In this document: positions 18,401 to 26,657 of the stretch, piece after piece
How the letters are laid out: each line of letters starts with the position of its first letter
Numbering within the stretch: position 1 is the first letter of the stretch
Source of the DNA: Wukongibacter sp050859025
GTDB taxonomy: Bacteria > Bacillota > Clostridia > Peptostreptococcales > Caminicellaceae
Assembly: GCF_050859025.1 (NCBI RefSeq)
Contig: NZ_CP138200.1
Span: 1,240,001-1,304,000 of the forward strand
Reading direction: 5' to 3'
Length of the DNA stretch: 64,000 nt
Position numbers and translations under genes: made by a program
Notes under the pieces: model-generated
Database searches by the model: none
Seen by the model: only the letters and a program-made list of their open reading frames with translations
Told to the model about the DNA's origin: nothing

Positions 18401-18513
18401 ATGGAACTATAGGAGTAGTTTTTGCAAGTACGATAGCTGGAGGTTTTGACAACATTTTAAAATATTTGATAGTAAAAAGGATATTAAAGATAAAGTATTT
18501 TAGAATTGTATAA
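18401..18513 (+). pseudogene. Remnant of a small membrane protein gene
   Basis: An extended -10 promoter (TGGTATAAT at 18368-18376) and a strong GGGAGG ribosome site lead to an ATG whose frame stops after three codons. In the next frame, 36 codons run on to a stop at 18511 and encode a hydrophobic stretch (GTIGVVFASTIAGGFD) with a basic end, like the last helix of a transporter. I read this as an internal deletion that fused a gene start out of frame to its own C-terminus. The rest of this 319-base gap (18339-18657) shows nothing else I can support. Confidence 0.35.
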
Positions 18514-18657
18514 GTAATTATTGATTTAACTTGTAAATCAAGGGTATAATTCCCCTAGGAATAGTGAGATAATCAAGATAGATAAATCCAGAGAAATAGC
18601 ATATGGAGTAGCAGAAACAAAAAACTATAGCATTAATAAAAATAAGGGGATGAAAAA

Positions 18658-19788
18658 ATGAATAGAGAAATGAACGAGGGCTTAACATTTAAGAAGTTGC
18701 TGTTGCTGACAGTTTTTGGAGTATTGTTTTATCTTTTTGTCAGTAATACAGAATATATTGTCTGGGGAGTAAAGGTTGTTAAGCCGTTGATAAGTGCTTT
18801 TATTATTGCATATCTATTAGATCCATTAGTTAAGTTTACTAGCGCTAAGCTAAAGATAAAACGTGGAAGAAGTGTCTTAATCATTTTTGGTCTATTTATT
18901 GCAGTAATTATATTTATTATTCAAATAGTTGTGCCAAGTATTATACAAAGTACGACTGAAATAATGAAGAGTATTCCATCATCAAGAGCGGAAATGAATA
19001 GATTAATAGAGGAGCTTTTAGGTGTATTTGGGATTAAAGAGCTATCAACACCGGTGATAACTTATTTGGATGAGTTCATCGAATATATTATTCAAAATTT
19101 TAGTACGTTGGCATCAAAGCTCGTAGAAGGTGTAATTACTAGAATTTTAGCAACGACTTCAAGTATATTTAGTGGGATAATCAGTATTTTCATAGCTATC
19201 TATATGCTTTTAGATAAAGAGGATTTGACTGCTCGATTTAAAAGAATGCTTTATGCTTACAATAAGAAGGAGAATGCTGACCATATACTTTATGTTGGAC
19301 GGAAAAGTAATGAAATATTTTTAAGCTTTTTTAATGGTAAATTTTTAGATTCTGCCATCATCGGTGTTTTGTGTTTTTTCATATTACTAATAGTGAGAAT
19401 ACCTTATGCTTTAGTGATAGCCTTAATAATAGGTACTACAAATATGATTCCATATTTTGGACCAATTATGGGTGGAGTACCGGCTGTAATAATAACTCTC
19501 GTTGCAAGCCCAAATCCTATACAAGCTCTTTGGCTTGCTATAATTATTATTGCATTACAACAATTTGACGGTATATATTTAGGACCAAAGATTTTAGGCG
19601 ATAAGGTAGGAGTAAGAGCCTTCTGGATTATAACATCTGTTACAATAGGTGGAGCCATCATGGGTGTTTGGGGAATGCTTCTCGGTGTACCTATTACTGT
19701 ACTGATAAAAACCTTAGTTGAACAATCGGTTGCAAGAAGATTAGAAGAAAAGGATATGGAAGATCTAGAAATTGACAAACTGAAGTAA
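18658..19788 (+). CDS. AI-2E family transporter (PerM/TqsA-like membrane protein)
   Basis: A 376-residue membrane protein with about eight helices and the family layout: two N-terminal helices, a loop of about 100 residues, then a C-terminal bundle with IPYALVIALIIGTTNMIPYFGPIMGG, LQQFDGIYLGPKILGDKVGVRAFW and GVWGMLLGVPITVLIKTL. Family members include the autoinducer-2 exporter TqsA and Na+/H+ antiporters, so the substrate stays open. The ATG follows AGGGGATG. It stands alone and converges on a nitroreductase gene across a bidirectional terminator. Confidence 0.9.
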   Translation: MNREMNEGLTFKKLLLLTVFGVLFYLFVSNTEYIVWGVKVVKPLISAFIIAYLLDPLVKFTSAKLKIKRGRSVLIIFGLFIAVIIFIIQIVVPSIIQSTTEIMKSIPSSRAEMNRLIEELLGVFGIKELSTPVITYLDEFIEYIIQNFSTLASKLVEGVITRILATTSSIFSGIISIFIAIYMLLDKEDLTARFKRMLYAYNKKENADHILYVGRKSNEIFLSFFNGKFLDSAIIGVLCFFILLIVRIPYALVIALIIGTTNMIPYFGPIMGGVPAVIITLVASPNPIQALWLAIIIIALQQFDGIYLGPKILGDKVGVRAFWIITSVTIGGAIMGVWGMLLGVPITVLIKTLVEQSVARRLEEKDMEDLEIDKLK

Positions 19789-19800
19789 AGAAACTATATA

Positions 19801-19825
19801 AAACCCTCTAAAAATTAGAGGGTTT
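19801..19825. terminator. Terminator after the AI-2E family gene (bidirectional)
   Basis: Perfect 10-bp stem AAACCCTCTA...TAGAGGGTTT with a short loop. A near-identical hairpin recurs at 19976-19998 on the far side of a palindromic element. Confidence 0.75.
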
Positions 19826-19826
19826 C

Positions 19827-19947
19827 AGGCTGCCTAGAAACCCGAATTTCTGCGTTGTTGCTGAAACCAAGAACCCTTACGTATGTCTATATACGCTGCG
19901 GTCTCTTGGTCTCAGCACGCCTTGAACTTCAGTTTTCTAGGCAGCCT
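19827..19947. repeat. 121-bp imperfect palindromic element
   Basis: Terminal inverted repeats of 14 bp (AGGCTGCCTAGAAA and complement) enclose a GC-richer interior with nested inverted segments (CCAAGA and TCTTGG, TACGTATGTCTATATACGC). The composition differs from the AT-rich surroundings. It has the shape of a small non-coding palindromic or MITE-like element. The 16-mer GAATTTCTGCGTTGTT inside it also occurs at 29585. Confidence 0.8.
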
Positions 19948-19975
19948 ACCATTTTGTTGACTTTGTCAACAATCT

Positions 19976-19998
19976 GACCCTCTAAAATTAGAGGGTTT
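19976..19998 (-). terminator. Terminator of the nitroreductase gene (bidirectional)
   Basis: ACCCTCTAA / TTAGAGGGT stem of 9 bp immediately past the minus-strand stop codon. A further short hairpin (TTGTTGAC / GTCAACAA) lies at 19954-19972. Confidence 0.7.
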
Positions 19999-20001
19999 TA
20001 A

Positions 20002-20742
20002 CTATTTATCATTGTCAAATCCTTGCTTTTTAATAGAAGGATAAACCTTAGGAAAATAAACGAATTTATAGAAATTAGATATACCCTGTGACCAACTTCT
20101 ATCATCTTCGCCATTGGTTCTTTCTATCATATATTTGCTTATATCTTTATCATATCTGTCAATAATACTCTTTAAGTCCTTATTATATGACTCTTCATGG
20201 AAAACTGCTTCCTTTGGAAGCCTTGGTTTCAATGCCGAGTGCTCCTTAGGATATCCTACTACAAGACCTGCAACTGGATAAACATATTCAGGTAAGTCTA
20301 ATAGTTTAACAATTTCTTCTGGTTCACGCCTTACAGCTCCTATGGGAACTATGCCAAGACCTAGAGATTCAGCAGCACCTATAGCATTCCCCATAGCAAT
20401 ACCAACATCAACACTTCCAACCATTATACTCTCTAAACTTTGAGTTATAACTAGCTCTTCATTGTTTTTATCGCAAGCAATTTTTGCTCTGTAAAAATCC
20501 AATGCAAATAACAAAAATACTGGTGCCTTATCTATCCAAGCTTGACCGCCTGTAAGCTCAGCTATTTTTTTCTTTGTATCCTTATTTCTAACAGCTATAA
20601 TACTAACCTGCTGACCATTTATAGAAGAAGGAGCATGTTGAGCAGATTCTATTATTAAATCTATATATTCATCTGAAACATCTTTATCTAAATAGCTTCT
20701 AATTGATCTATGATTCTTATATGTGCGAATAACTTCGTTCAT
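20002..20742 (-). CDS. NfsA-type nitroreductase / flavin reductase
   Basis: A 246-residue FMN-dependent oxidoreductase of the NfsA/FRP branch. It shows the FMN phosphate motif HRSIRSYLDKDV near the N-terminus, HAPSSINGQQVSIIAV (about residues 34-49), and GLGIVPIGAVRREPEEIVKLLDLP near 140, followed by AGLVVGYP. Relatives use NAD(P)H to reduce nitro compounds, quinones or free flavin. Start is the ATG after GGGAGGTATTTATA; the frame is open seven codons further upstream without a ribosome site. It is alone on the minus strand. The physiological substrate is unknown. Confidence 0.92.
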   Translation of the reverse strand: MNEVIRTYKNHRSIRSYLDKDVSDEYIDLIIESAQHAPSSINGQQVSIIAVRNKDTKKKIAELTGGQAWIDKAPVFLLFALDFYRAKIACDKNNEELVITQSLESIMVGSVDVGIAMGNAIGAAESLGLGIVPIGAVRREPEEIVKLLDLPEYVYPVAGLVVGYPKEHSALKPRLPKEAVFHEESYNKDLKSIIDRYDKDISKYMIERTNGEDDRSWSQGISNFYKFVYFPKVYPSIKKQGFDNDK

Positions 20743-20930
20743 TATAAATACCTCCCAACTCAAATTTGTGGTTTATATTATACCCAGTCAAAAGGGCTTT
20801 AAACTGCAAAATGGGAAAATATGAGAATCGTTTTGAGCATAAATAGAGCTTCGATTATAGAATGGGATTAAAGCCTAATGGAAAAAACTATAATAATCGC
20901 TTAAGAATACATAATACCTATCAGATATAC

Positions 20931-20960
20931 TTGAGATAATTGGGTCTTATTTTATATAAT
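20931..20960 (+). promoter_or_regulatory. Putative sigma-A promoter of the second sigma-54 activator gene
   Basis: TTGAGA and TATAAT with an 18-base spacer, 74 bases upstream of the ATG at 21034. The rest of the 290-base gap from 20743 shows no other support. Confidence 0.5.
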
Positions 20961-21033
20961 AATATTAGTTGTTTATATATTAGCAGCATATGACTTTAAA
21001 CTATGCTGTCTATAATCAAAAAGGAGAATATTT

Positions 21034-22905
21034 ATGAATAAAAAAATAGGCGTGGTAGCTTCTGATATTGAGCTTAAGAACAGTATAATGGAGTTGTTCT
21101 TGGAGGATATTGAAGAGGGAAATATAATAATAGATATTCTAGATCCTGACAACATGGAAAAGCAAGGTAAAATTCTTGAAAGTAAGGGAGCAAAGGTTGT
21201 TGTTGCTAGAAGTGGGAGCTATAGGCATATAAGTGGTACTGTAAATATCCCTATAGTACGTCTTAAAATAACTACTATAGATATTCTGCAGGCTGTAAAA
21301 AGGGCAAGAAAATACATGAAAGAGATAGTTCTTGTAATTTGGGATGAAGTATACTTCAATTATGATGAATGGAAGGACATTATCAAGGCTGAAATAATCC
21401 TGGAAAAATTTAAAGAAAAGGATGAAATAAAGGGAAAAGTTGAAAAGTATAGGGATAAGAAGGAAGAGGTTATTATTGTAGGTAGTGGGATTGCTTGTGT
21501 CTTAGCTAGAGAATATGGAATGGACAATGTTTTTATAAATGCAACTAAAGAATCCATATACGACACGATAAAATATGCTAAAGAGCTTTTAGATAATTTA
21601 GAAGAGGAAAAATTTAAGACGGAGGTTTTGAAGACGATTCTCGATGGAGTACATGATGCTGTTATTGCAGTTGATAATGAACATAGGGTAATATTGTATA
21701 ATGAGAGGGCACAGGAGCTGCTTGGAAAAGATGCTGAATATGTCATGAAGGAAAATTTGTTAGAGGTTCTTCCATGTCTTGGTTTTATGATAGATATCTT
21801 AGAAAATAAAGTAGACAAGCATGGTGAAATAAAATACCTAGATGATCTAATCATAACTACAAATACATCTATATTGAAGGTTGATGGAAGAACTTATGGA
21901 GTTCTATGTTCCTTTCAGGATATTACAAAGCTTCAAAAGCTAGAGAAAAAAATAAGATATGAGCTTAACAAGAAGGGTCTTTATGCAAAATACAGATTTG
22001 AAAATTTAATAGCTAATGATCCTATTATGAAAGAAACTATAGAGAAGGCAAAGAAGGTAGGAGCAAGTGATTGCACAGTAATTATATATGGGGAAAGTGG
22101 AACTGGTAAAGAGATGATCGCCCAAGGCATGCATAACATAAGCCAAAGGAAGGATTCTCCCTTTGTTGCAATAAACTGTGCTGCATTATCGGAAAATCTT
22201 CTTGAAAGTGAGCTTTTTGGATACGAAGAAGGAGCCTTTACAGGAGCAAGAAAGGGAGGAAAACCAGGACTTTTCGAATTAGCTCATGGGGGAACAATAT
22301 TATTAGACGAAATAAATAGTATATCATTAAATCTTCAGGCAAAGCTTCTAAGGGTACTTGAAGAAAAGGAAATAATGAGAATAGGTTCAGACTATGTAAT
22401 TCCACTGGATGTCAGAGTGATTGCAGCAGCCAATGAAGAGTTAAAGAGAAAGGTCGATGATGGTAGCTTTAGAAGGGATTTGTTCTATAGACTCAGCATA
22501 CTTCAGGTAAACATTCCTCCATTGAGGAAAAGAAAAAAGGATATAATTCCATTATTTTCCTACTATCTAGAGCGGCTAGCCGATAGTAATATAGATACAT
22601 ATATTAATGAAGATGTAGAAGAAAAGCTAATAAACTACAATTGGCCTGGTAACGTAAGAGAGCTTAGAAATGTGGCTCAAGGATACCTGCTACTAGACGA
22701 GATTAATTTGGACGAAGGTGAAATAATAAGACATAGTAATTTTGAAAAAAGCAATTTAAAGGGAGCATTGGACTTAAGAAAAATTAATAAATTTATTGAA
22801 GAGAAGGTTATAGATATGCTCTTAAAACAGGGACTAACAAAGACGGAAATTGCAAATATGTTAGGAATAAGCAGAACAGCCCTTTGGAAGAAGATTAATA
22901 AATGA
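21034..22905 (+). CDS. Sigma-54-dependent transcriptional activator (PrpR-type sensor, PAS, AAA+, Fis HTH)
   Basis: A 623-residue enhancer-binding protein. The N-terminal ~190 residues resemble a PrpR_N sensor (VVVARSGSYRHI, VNIPIVRLKITTIDILQA); a PAS segment follows (about 205-310, VHDAVIAVDNEHRVILYNERA). The AAA+ domain has Walker A GESGTGKE (about 352), the EEGAFTGA sigma-54 loop (about 399) and GGTILLDEI. A Fis-type helix-turn-helix ends the protein (GLTKTEIANMLGISRTALWKK). A -24/-12 promoter begins 98 bases after its stop, in front of the oxoacid fermentation operon, so it is the obvious activator, probably sensing an amino acid or aryl acid (inference). Confidence 0.94.
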   Translation: MNKKIGVVASDIELKNSIMELFLEDIEEGNIIIDILDPDNMEKQGKILESKGAKVVVARSGSYRHISGTVNIPIVRLKITTIDILQAVKRARKYMKEIVLVIWDEVYFNYDEWKDIIKAEIILEKFKEKDEIKGKVEKYRDKKEEVIIVGSGIACVLAREYGMDNVFINATKESIYDTIKYAKELLDNLEEEKFKTEVLKTILDGVHDAVIAVDNEHRVILYNERAQELLGKDAEYVMKENLLEVLPCLGFMIDILENKVDKHGEIKYLDDLIITTNTSILKVDGRTYGVLCSFQDITKLQKLEKKIRYELNKKGLYAKYRFENLIANDPIMKETIEKAKKVGASDCTVIIYGESGTGKEMIAQGMHNISQRKDSPFVAINCAALSENLLESELFGYEEGAFTGARKGGKPGLFELAHGGTILLDEINSISLNLQAKLLRVLEEKEIMRIGSDYVIPLDVRVIAAANEELKRKVDDGSFRRDLFYRLSILQVNIPPLRKRKKDIIPLFSYYLERLADSNIDTYINEDVEEKLINYNWPGNVRELRNVAQGYLLLDEINLDEGEIIRHSNFEKSNLKGALDLRKINKFIEEKVIDMLLKQGLTKTEIANMLGISRTALWKKINK

Positions 22906-22914
22906 CAACAAAAG

Positions 22915-22942
22915 TAAACACAAAGTTAACATTAGTTAACTA
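22915..22942 (+). promoter_or_regulatory. Candidate upstream activator site for the fermentation operon
   Basis: Two AGTTAAC units spaced by 3 bases (GTTAAC-ATTA-GTTAAC, a perfect dyad), with a related AGTAAAC just before, about 60-85 bases upstream of the -24 element. Position and symmetry fit an enhancer-binding-protein site. Confidence 0.6.
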
Positions 22943-23002
22943 CAAAAAATATATACTATAAAAAAAAGATTGAAAAATACAGGTGTTGGGCTTGTATTTT
23001 TT

Positions 23003-23020
23003 TTGGCATGGATATTGCTT
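23003..23020 (+). promoter_or_regulatory. Sigma-54 (-24/-12) promoter of the ptb-iorAB-buk operon
   Basis: TTGGCAT-GGATA-TTGCTT matches the consensus with correct GG to GC spacing and is followed by a further T. The predicted transcript begins near 23030, before the ATG at 23101. Confidence 0.9.
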
Positions 23021-23100
23021 TATAATTTATACGAGTATCTATGGCGAATTCAAAGAAAGTAATTTAGCTAAAGTGGATGCAAAATCAGAGGGGGTACAGA

Positions 23101-24006
23101 ATGGCTTACAAGAGTTTCGATGAGTTGATTAAAAAGGTTCAAAATCTTGAATCCATAAAAAAGGTTGCAGTAGTTGTGGCTGAGGATGAGCATACGCTAG
23201 AAGCAGTATTTAAAGCTAAAAAGGATAAGATTGTAGAGCCGATTTTAATAGGTTGTAAAGGAAAGATAAAAGATATTCTAAGTAATTTAAATGAAGCTTT
23301 AGATGAGGAAGCTATAATTGACGCTACTGATGATAGTGAGGCCGCTCGCAAAGCAGTAGAACTTGTTAACAGCGGTAAAGTTGATTTTATAATGAAGGGT
23401 AAAATCCAAACTGCTGATCTATTGAAGGCTGTTGTAGATAAAGAAAAGGGTCTACAGACAGGAAGAATTATGTCCCATGTAGTAATCCATGAGATTCCTA
23501 GCTATCATAAGCTTTTAGCCGTTACAGACGGTGGAATGATGATGTATCCTAATGTCGAGCAAAAGAAAGAGATAATAGAAAATGCTGTAGAAACCTTTGT
23601 AGCAATGGGGTACGAAAAACCAAAAGTAGCAGTACTTACTGCGGTTGAAAAAGTGAACCCTAAAATGCCTGAAACTATTGATGCAGATGAGTTAAAGCAA
23701 ATGAATGTAAATGGAGAAATAAAGGATTGTATTGTAGAAGGGCCAATATCCTATGATCTTACTATGAGTAAAGAATCTGCCAAAATCAAAGGCTTTGAAA
23801 GTGAAGTTACCGGCGATGCTGATATATTAATAGTTCCAAATATTACAGCGGGTAATATCTTAGGAAAGTCCTTGGTATATACAGCAAATGCTAAGATGGC
23901 TGGATTTATTGTAGGTGCAAAGGCTCCTATAGTATTGACATCTAGAGGTTCTACTTCTGAAGAAAAATATTTGTCATTGGTATTATCAGCATCAGCTGTA
24001 AAATAG
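23101..24006 (+). CDS. ptb: Phosphate acyltransferase, phosphate butyryltransferase family
   Basis: A 301-residue phosphotransacylase converting an acyl-CoA and phosphate to acyl-phosphate and CoA. Family features include KVAVVVAEDEHTLEAVFKAKK, DFIMKGKIQTADLLKAVVDKEKGL (about residues 96-119), VLTAVEKVNPKMPETIDADEL and VPNITAGNILGKSLVYTANAKMAGFIVGAKAPIVLTSRG. Start is the ATG after GAGGGGG; eight codons of open frame upstream lack a ribosome site. It is first in an operon with indolepyruvate oxidoreductase and a butyrate-kinase-like gene, so the real substrate may be an aryl-acetyl-CoA or branched acyl-CoA rather than butyryl-CoA. Confidence 0.92.
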   Translation: MAYKSFDELIKKVQNLESIKKVAVVVAEDEHTLEAVFKAKKDKIVEPILIGCKGKIKDILSNLNEALDEEAIIDATDDSEAARKAVELVNSGKVDFIMKGKIQTADLLKAVVDKEKGLQTGRIMSHVVIHEIPSYHKLLAVTDGGMMMYPNVEQKKEIIENAVETFVAMGYEKPKVAVLTAVEKVNPKMPETIDADELKQMNVNGEIKDCIVEGPISYDLTMSKESAKIKGFESEVTGDADILIVPNITAGNILGKSLVYTANAKMAGFIVGAKAPIVLTSRGSTSEEKYLSLVLSASAVK

Positions 24007-24068
24007 ATAAGTTTTAGTAAAATTATATTTCTAATAAAATTTTTGACAACAATAGAAGGAGTGAAAAA

Positions 24069-25853
24069 ATGAAAAAGTTATTAACAGGTAATGAAGCCAT
24101 AGCCCGTGGGGCATATGAAGCAGGCGTTAAATATGCATCAGCATATCCTGGAACACCTAGTACTGAAATACTGGAAAACGTTGCCCTATATAAAGGTGAT
24201 ATTTTAGCAGAATGGGCTCCAAATGAAAAGGTTGCATTAGAGGCTGCTATCGGTGGTTCTATTGCTGGAGCAAGAACTCTTGCAGCTATGAAGCATGTAG
24301 GTGTAAACGTTGCAGCTGATCCACTATTTACCTTTGCATACACAGGAGTAAACGGTGGTATGGTTCTTATTACTGCCGATGAACCAGGTCACCATTCATC
24401 ACAAAACGAGCAGGATAATAGAAACTATGCAAAGTTTGCTAAGATTGCTATGTTAGAGCCTGCTGACAGCCAAGAATCTAAGGACATGGTAAAAATTGCA
24501 TTTGAGATAAGTGAGAAATATGACACTCCTGTACTTCTTAGAATGACTACAAGAGTCTGTCATTCTAAGGGTATAGTTGAATGTTATGATAGAAAAGAAA
24601 TAGGGATAAAAGAGTATGTTAAGGATATAAAGAAATATATGACTATACCAGCCCATGCAGGTAAATTAAGAATAAAGGTAGAGGAAAGATTAAACAAGCT
24701 AGAAAAATTCTCAAACGAAACTGAGCTTAACTTCTTTGAATGGAATGATACAAAAATCGGTGTTATAGCATCAGGTGCTGCCTTTGGATATGCAAAGGAA
24801 GTATTCGGTAATACTGCATCATATTTAAAGCTAGGATTCACTAATCCACTACCAAGTGACAAGATTAAAGACTTCGCAGATAAGGTTGATAAGATATATG
24901 TAATAGAAGAAAATGACCCATATATAGAGGAGTATTTAAAAATCTTAGGTATAGAATGCCACGGTAAGGATGTTTTTCCATACACTGGAGAGATGACTGC
25001 CGATGTAATAAGAAAATCAGTATTTGGTAAAACAATGCCGTCTATAGAGTACGATGAAACTAAGGTAGTTGGAAGACCTCCAACTCTTTGTGCCGGATGT
25101 CCACATAGAGGATTCTTCTATGAGCTTGGAAAGAGAAAAAATGTCATGGTTGCTGGTGATATAGGCTGTTATACATTAGGATTTGCTGAACCATACAATT
25201 CAATGGATTTCAATATCTGTATGGGAGCTAGTATAAGTGCCGGTCATGGAGCTCAACAGGTGTTTAACATGAAAGAAGGCTCTGGTAAGAGGGTTGTATC
25301 AGTGCTTGGAGATTCTACATTCTTCCACACAGGAATCAACTCATTGTTAGATGTTGTTTACAATGGAAGTAATACAGTAAACGTTATATTAGATAACAGA
25401 ATTACTGGTATGACAGGACATCAGGAAAATCCAGGATCAGGATATACACTACAAGGCAAGCCAACTACAATGGTAGATATTGAGGCACTTGTAAAGGCCT
25501 GTGGCGTAAAGAATATTAGAACTATAGATCCAAACAATCTTAAAATGGTAAAGGAAACCTTCGATTGGGCATTAGATTTAGATGAACCTTCAGTAATCAT
25601 AACTAGATGGCCTTGTGTTCTTAAAAAATTCTCTAAGGAAGATAAAGAAGAGTTTACAGGTGCATTTACTGAGAAGTGTGGGGTAGATCATGACAAATGT
25701 ATTGGATGTAGAAAGTGTATTAAAACAGGATGTCCAGCATTATCCTTTAATAAAGAAACTAAAAAGGCAAGTATAGATAAAATGCATTGCGTAGGCTGCG
25801 AAGTGTGTCTTCAAACATGTCCAGTAAATGCTATTGCTAAGGAGGGTAAATAA
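24069..25853 (+). CDS. iorA: Indolepyruvate:ferredoxin oxidoreductase, alpha subunit
   Basis: A 594-residue thiamine-diphosphate and iron-sulfur enzyme subunit that oxidatively decarboxylates aryl 2-oxo acids to acyl-CoA while reducing ferredoxin. The N-terminal pyrimidine-binding domain begins LTGNEAIARGAYEAG and YPGTPSTEIL. The TPP-binding domain carries CAGCPHRGFFYELG, GDIGCYTLG (about 363) and GDSTFFHTGINSLLDVVYN. The C-terminus has two ferredoxin motifs, CIGCRKCIKTGCP (about 544) and CVGCEVCLQTCP (about 574). The ATG follows AGAAGGAG. The downstream iorB start is two bases past the stop, implying coupled translation of the complex. Substrates of relatives are indolepyruvate, phenylpyruvate and hydroxyphenylpyruvate. 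Confidence 0.96.
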   Translation: MKKLLTGNEAIARGAYEAGVKYASAYPGTPSTEILENVALYKGDILAEWAPNEKVALEAAIGGSIAGARTLAAMKHVGVNVAADPLFTFAYTGVNGGMVLITADEPGHHSSQNEQDNRNYAKFAKIAMLEPADSQESKDMVKIAFEISEKYDTPVLLRMTTRVCHSKGIVECYDRKEIGIKEYVKDIKKYMTIPAHAGKLRIKVEERLNKLEKFSNETELNFFEWNDTKIGVIASGAAFGYAKEVFGNTASYLKLGFTNPLPSDKIKDFADKVDKIYVIEENDPYIEEYLKILGIECHGKDVFPYTGEMTADVIRKSVFGKTMPSIEYDETKVVGRPPTLCAGCPHRGFFYELGKRKNVMVAGDIGCYTLGFAEPYNSMDFNICMGASISAGHGAQQVFNMKEGSGKRVVSVLGDSTFFHTGINSLLDVVYNGSNTVNVILDNRITGMTGHQENPGSGYTLQGKPTTMVDIEALVKACGVKNIRTIDPNNLKMVKETFDWALDLDEPSVIITRWPCVLKKFSKEDKEEFTGAFTEKCGVDHDKCIGCRKCIKTGCPALSFNKETKKASIDKMHCVGCEVCLQTCPVNAIAKEGK

Positions 25854-25854
25854 T

Positions 25855-26427
25855 ATGACAAAGAGTATTCTTTTAGTAGGAGTAGGTGGTCAAGGTACAA
25901 TCCTTGCAAGTAAGCTTTTGACAATAGGTCTTATGGAAGCTGGATATGATGTAAAAATGAGTGAAATCCACGGAATGTCTCAAAGGGGAGGTTCTGTATC
26001 ATCTCAAGTTAGATATGGAGATAAGGTAGAATCACCTGTTATTGAAATCGGTGGAGCAGATATATTAGTTTCCTTTGAAAAGATGGAAGCCGTAAGATGG
26101 TTAAGGTATCTAAAGCCAGAGGGTAAAGCCGTTGTAAACGACTTTGAAATAGAATCAATGCCTATCCTTAACGGAAAGGTAGACTATCCAGAGGGAATAA
26201 TTGAACATTTAAAAGAAAAAGCAAATGCTACTGTTGTAGATGCAATATCGAAGGCAGAGGAGCTTGGAAATACAAAGGTTATGAACGTAATCCTTCTTGG
26301 GACCCTTGTAAAATCTATGGGACTTGATGAAATAGATTGGGAAAAAATTATAAGGGAAAATGTTAAGGAAAGATTCATTGATATTAATATCAATGCGATA
26401 AAAGTAGGGATGGATTTAGTTAAATAG
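25855..26427 (+). CDS. iorB: Indolepyruvate:ferredoxin oxidoreductase, beta subunit
   Basis: A 190-residue gamma-type subunit that completes the oxidoreductase with IorA. It has the glycine-rich start SILLVGVGGQGTILASKLL, MSEIHGMSQRGGSVSSQVRYG and the usual ILVSFEKMEAVRWLRYL. Start is the ATG after AAGGAGGG, which lies in the last codons of iorA; an earlier in-frame start would lie within iorA without its own ribosome site. Length matches the family. It is followed by a 230-base intercistronic region with two hairpins before the next operon gene. Confidence 0.95.
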   Translation: MTKSILLVGVGGQGTILASKLLTIGLMEAGYDVKMSEIHGMSQRGGSVSSQVRYGDKVESPVIEIGGADILVSFEKMEAVRWLRYLKPEGKAVVNDFEIESMPILNGKVDYPEGIIEHLKEKANATVVDAISKAEELGNTKVMNVILLGTLVKSMGLDEIDWEKIIRENVKERFIDININAIKVGMDLVK

Positions 26428-26434
26428 TTATGCA

Positions 26435-26534
26435 TATAGAACTTCTAGTGAAACCTAATTTATACACATTAAAATAACCAATGATTTGAGGAGCTTTGAT
26501 GTGTATAAGTTAAAGCTTTCACTGGGGCCTATAT
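26435..26534. repeat. Palindromic dispersed repeat, copy 2 (diverged)
   Basis: About 100 bp, opening TATAG and closing CTATA. Arms such as AGTGAAA...TAATTTATACACAT pair with ATGTGTATAAGTTA...TTTCACT. The loop (AAAATAACCAATGATTTGAGGAG) differs from the other copies, while the arms keep base pairing through compensating changes. It lies inside the operon between iorB and the membrane-protein gene. Confidence 0.75.
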
Positions 26535-26580
26535 ATTAAGTGTGATACAAACTTAATAACTTTTTTAGCCCATTACACTA

Positions 26581-26632
26581 TTTAAAACCTATGACTTGTC
26601 TTCCCTAAGGTGAGATGAGCATAGGTTTTAAA
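26581..26632 (+). other. Intercistronic hairpin with perfect 13-bp stem
   Basis: TTTAAAACCTATG and CATAGGTTTTAAA form an exact stem around a 26-base loop, ending 25 bases before the TTG start at 26658. There is no T run, so it looks like an RNA processing or stability element rather than a terminator. Confidence 0.6.
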
Positions 26633-26657
26633 TGAAATAAACAAAGGAGGGTTTACT

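Noticed and set aside
26581..26632. Riboswitch or T-box upstream of the membrane-protein gene
   Set aside because: Only one hairpin is seen, with no conserved riboswitch core or T-box sequence and no terminator.
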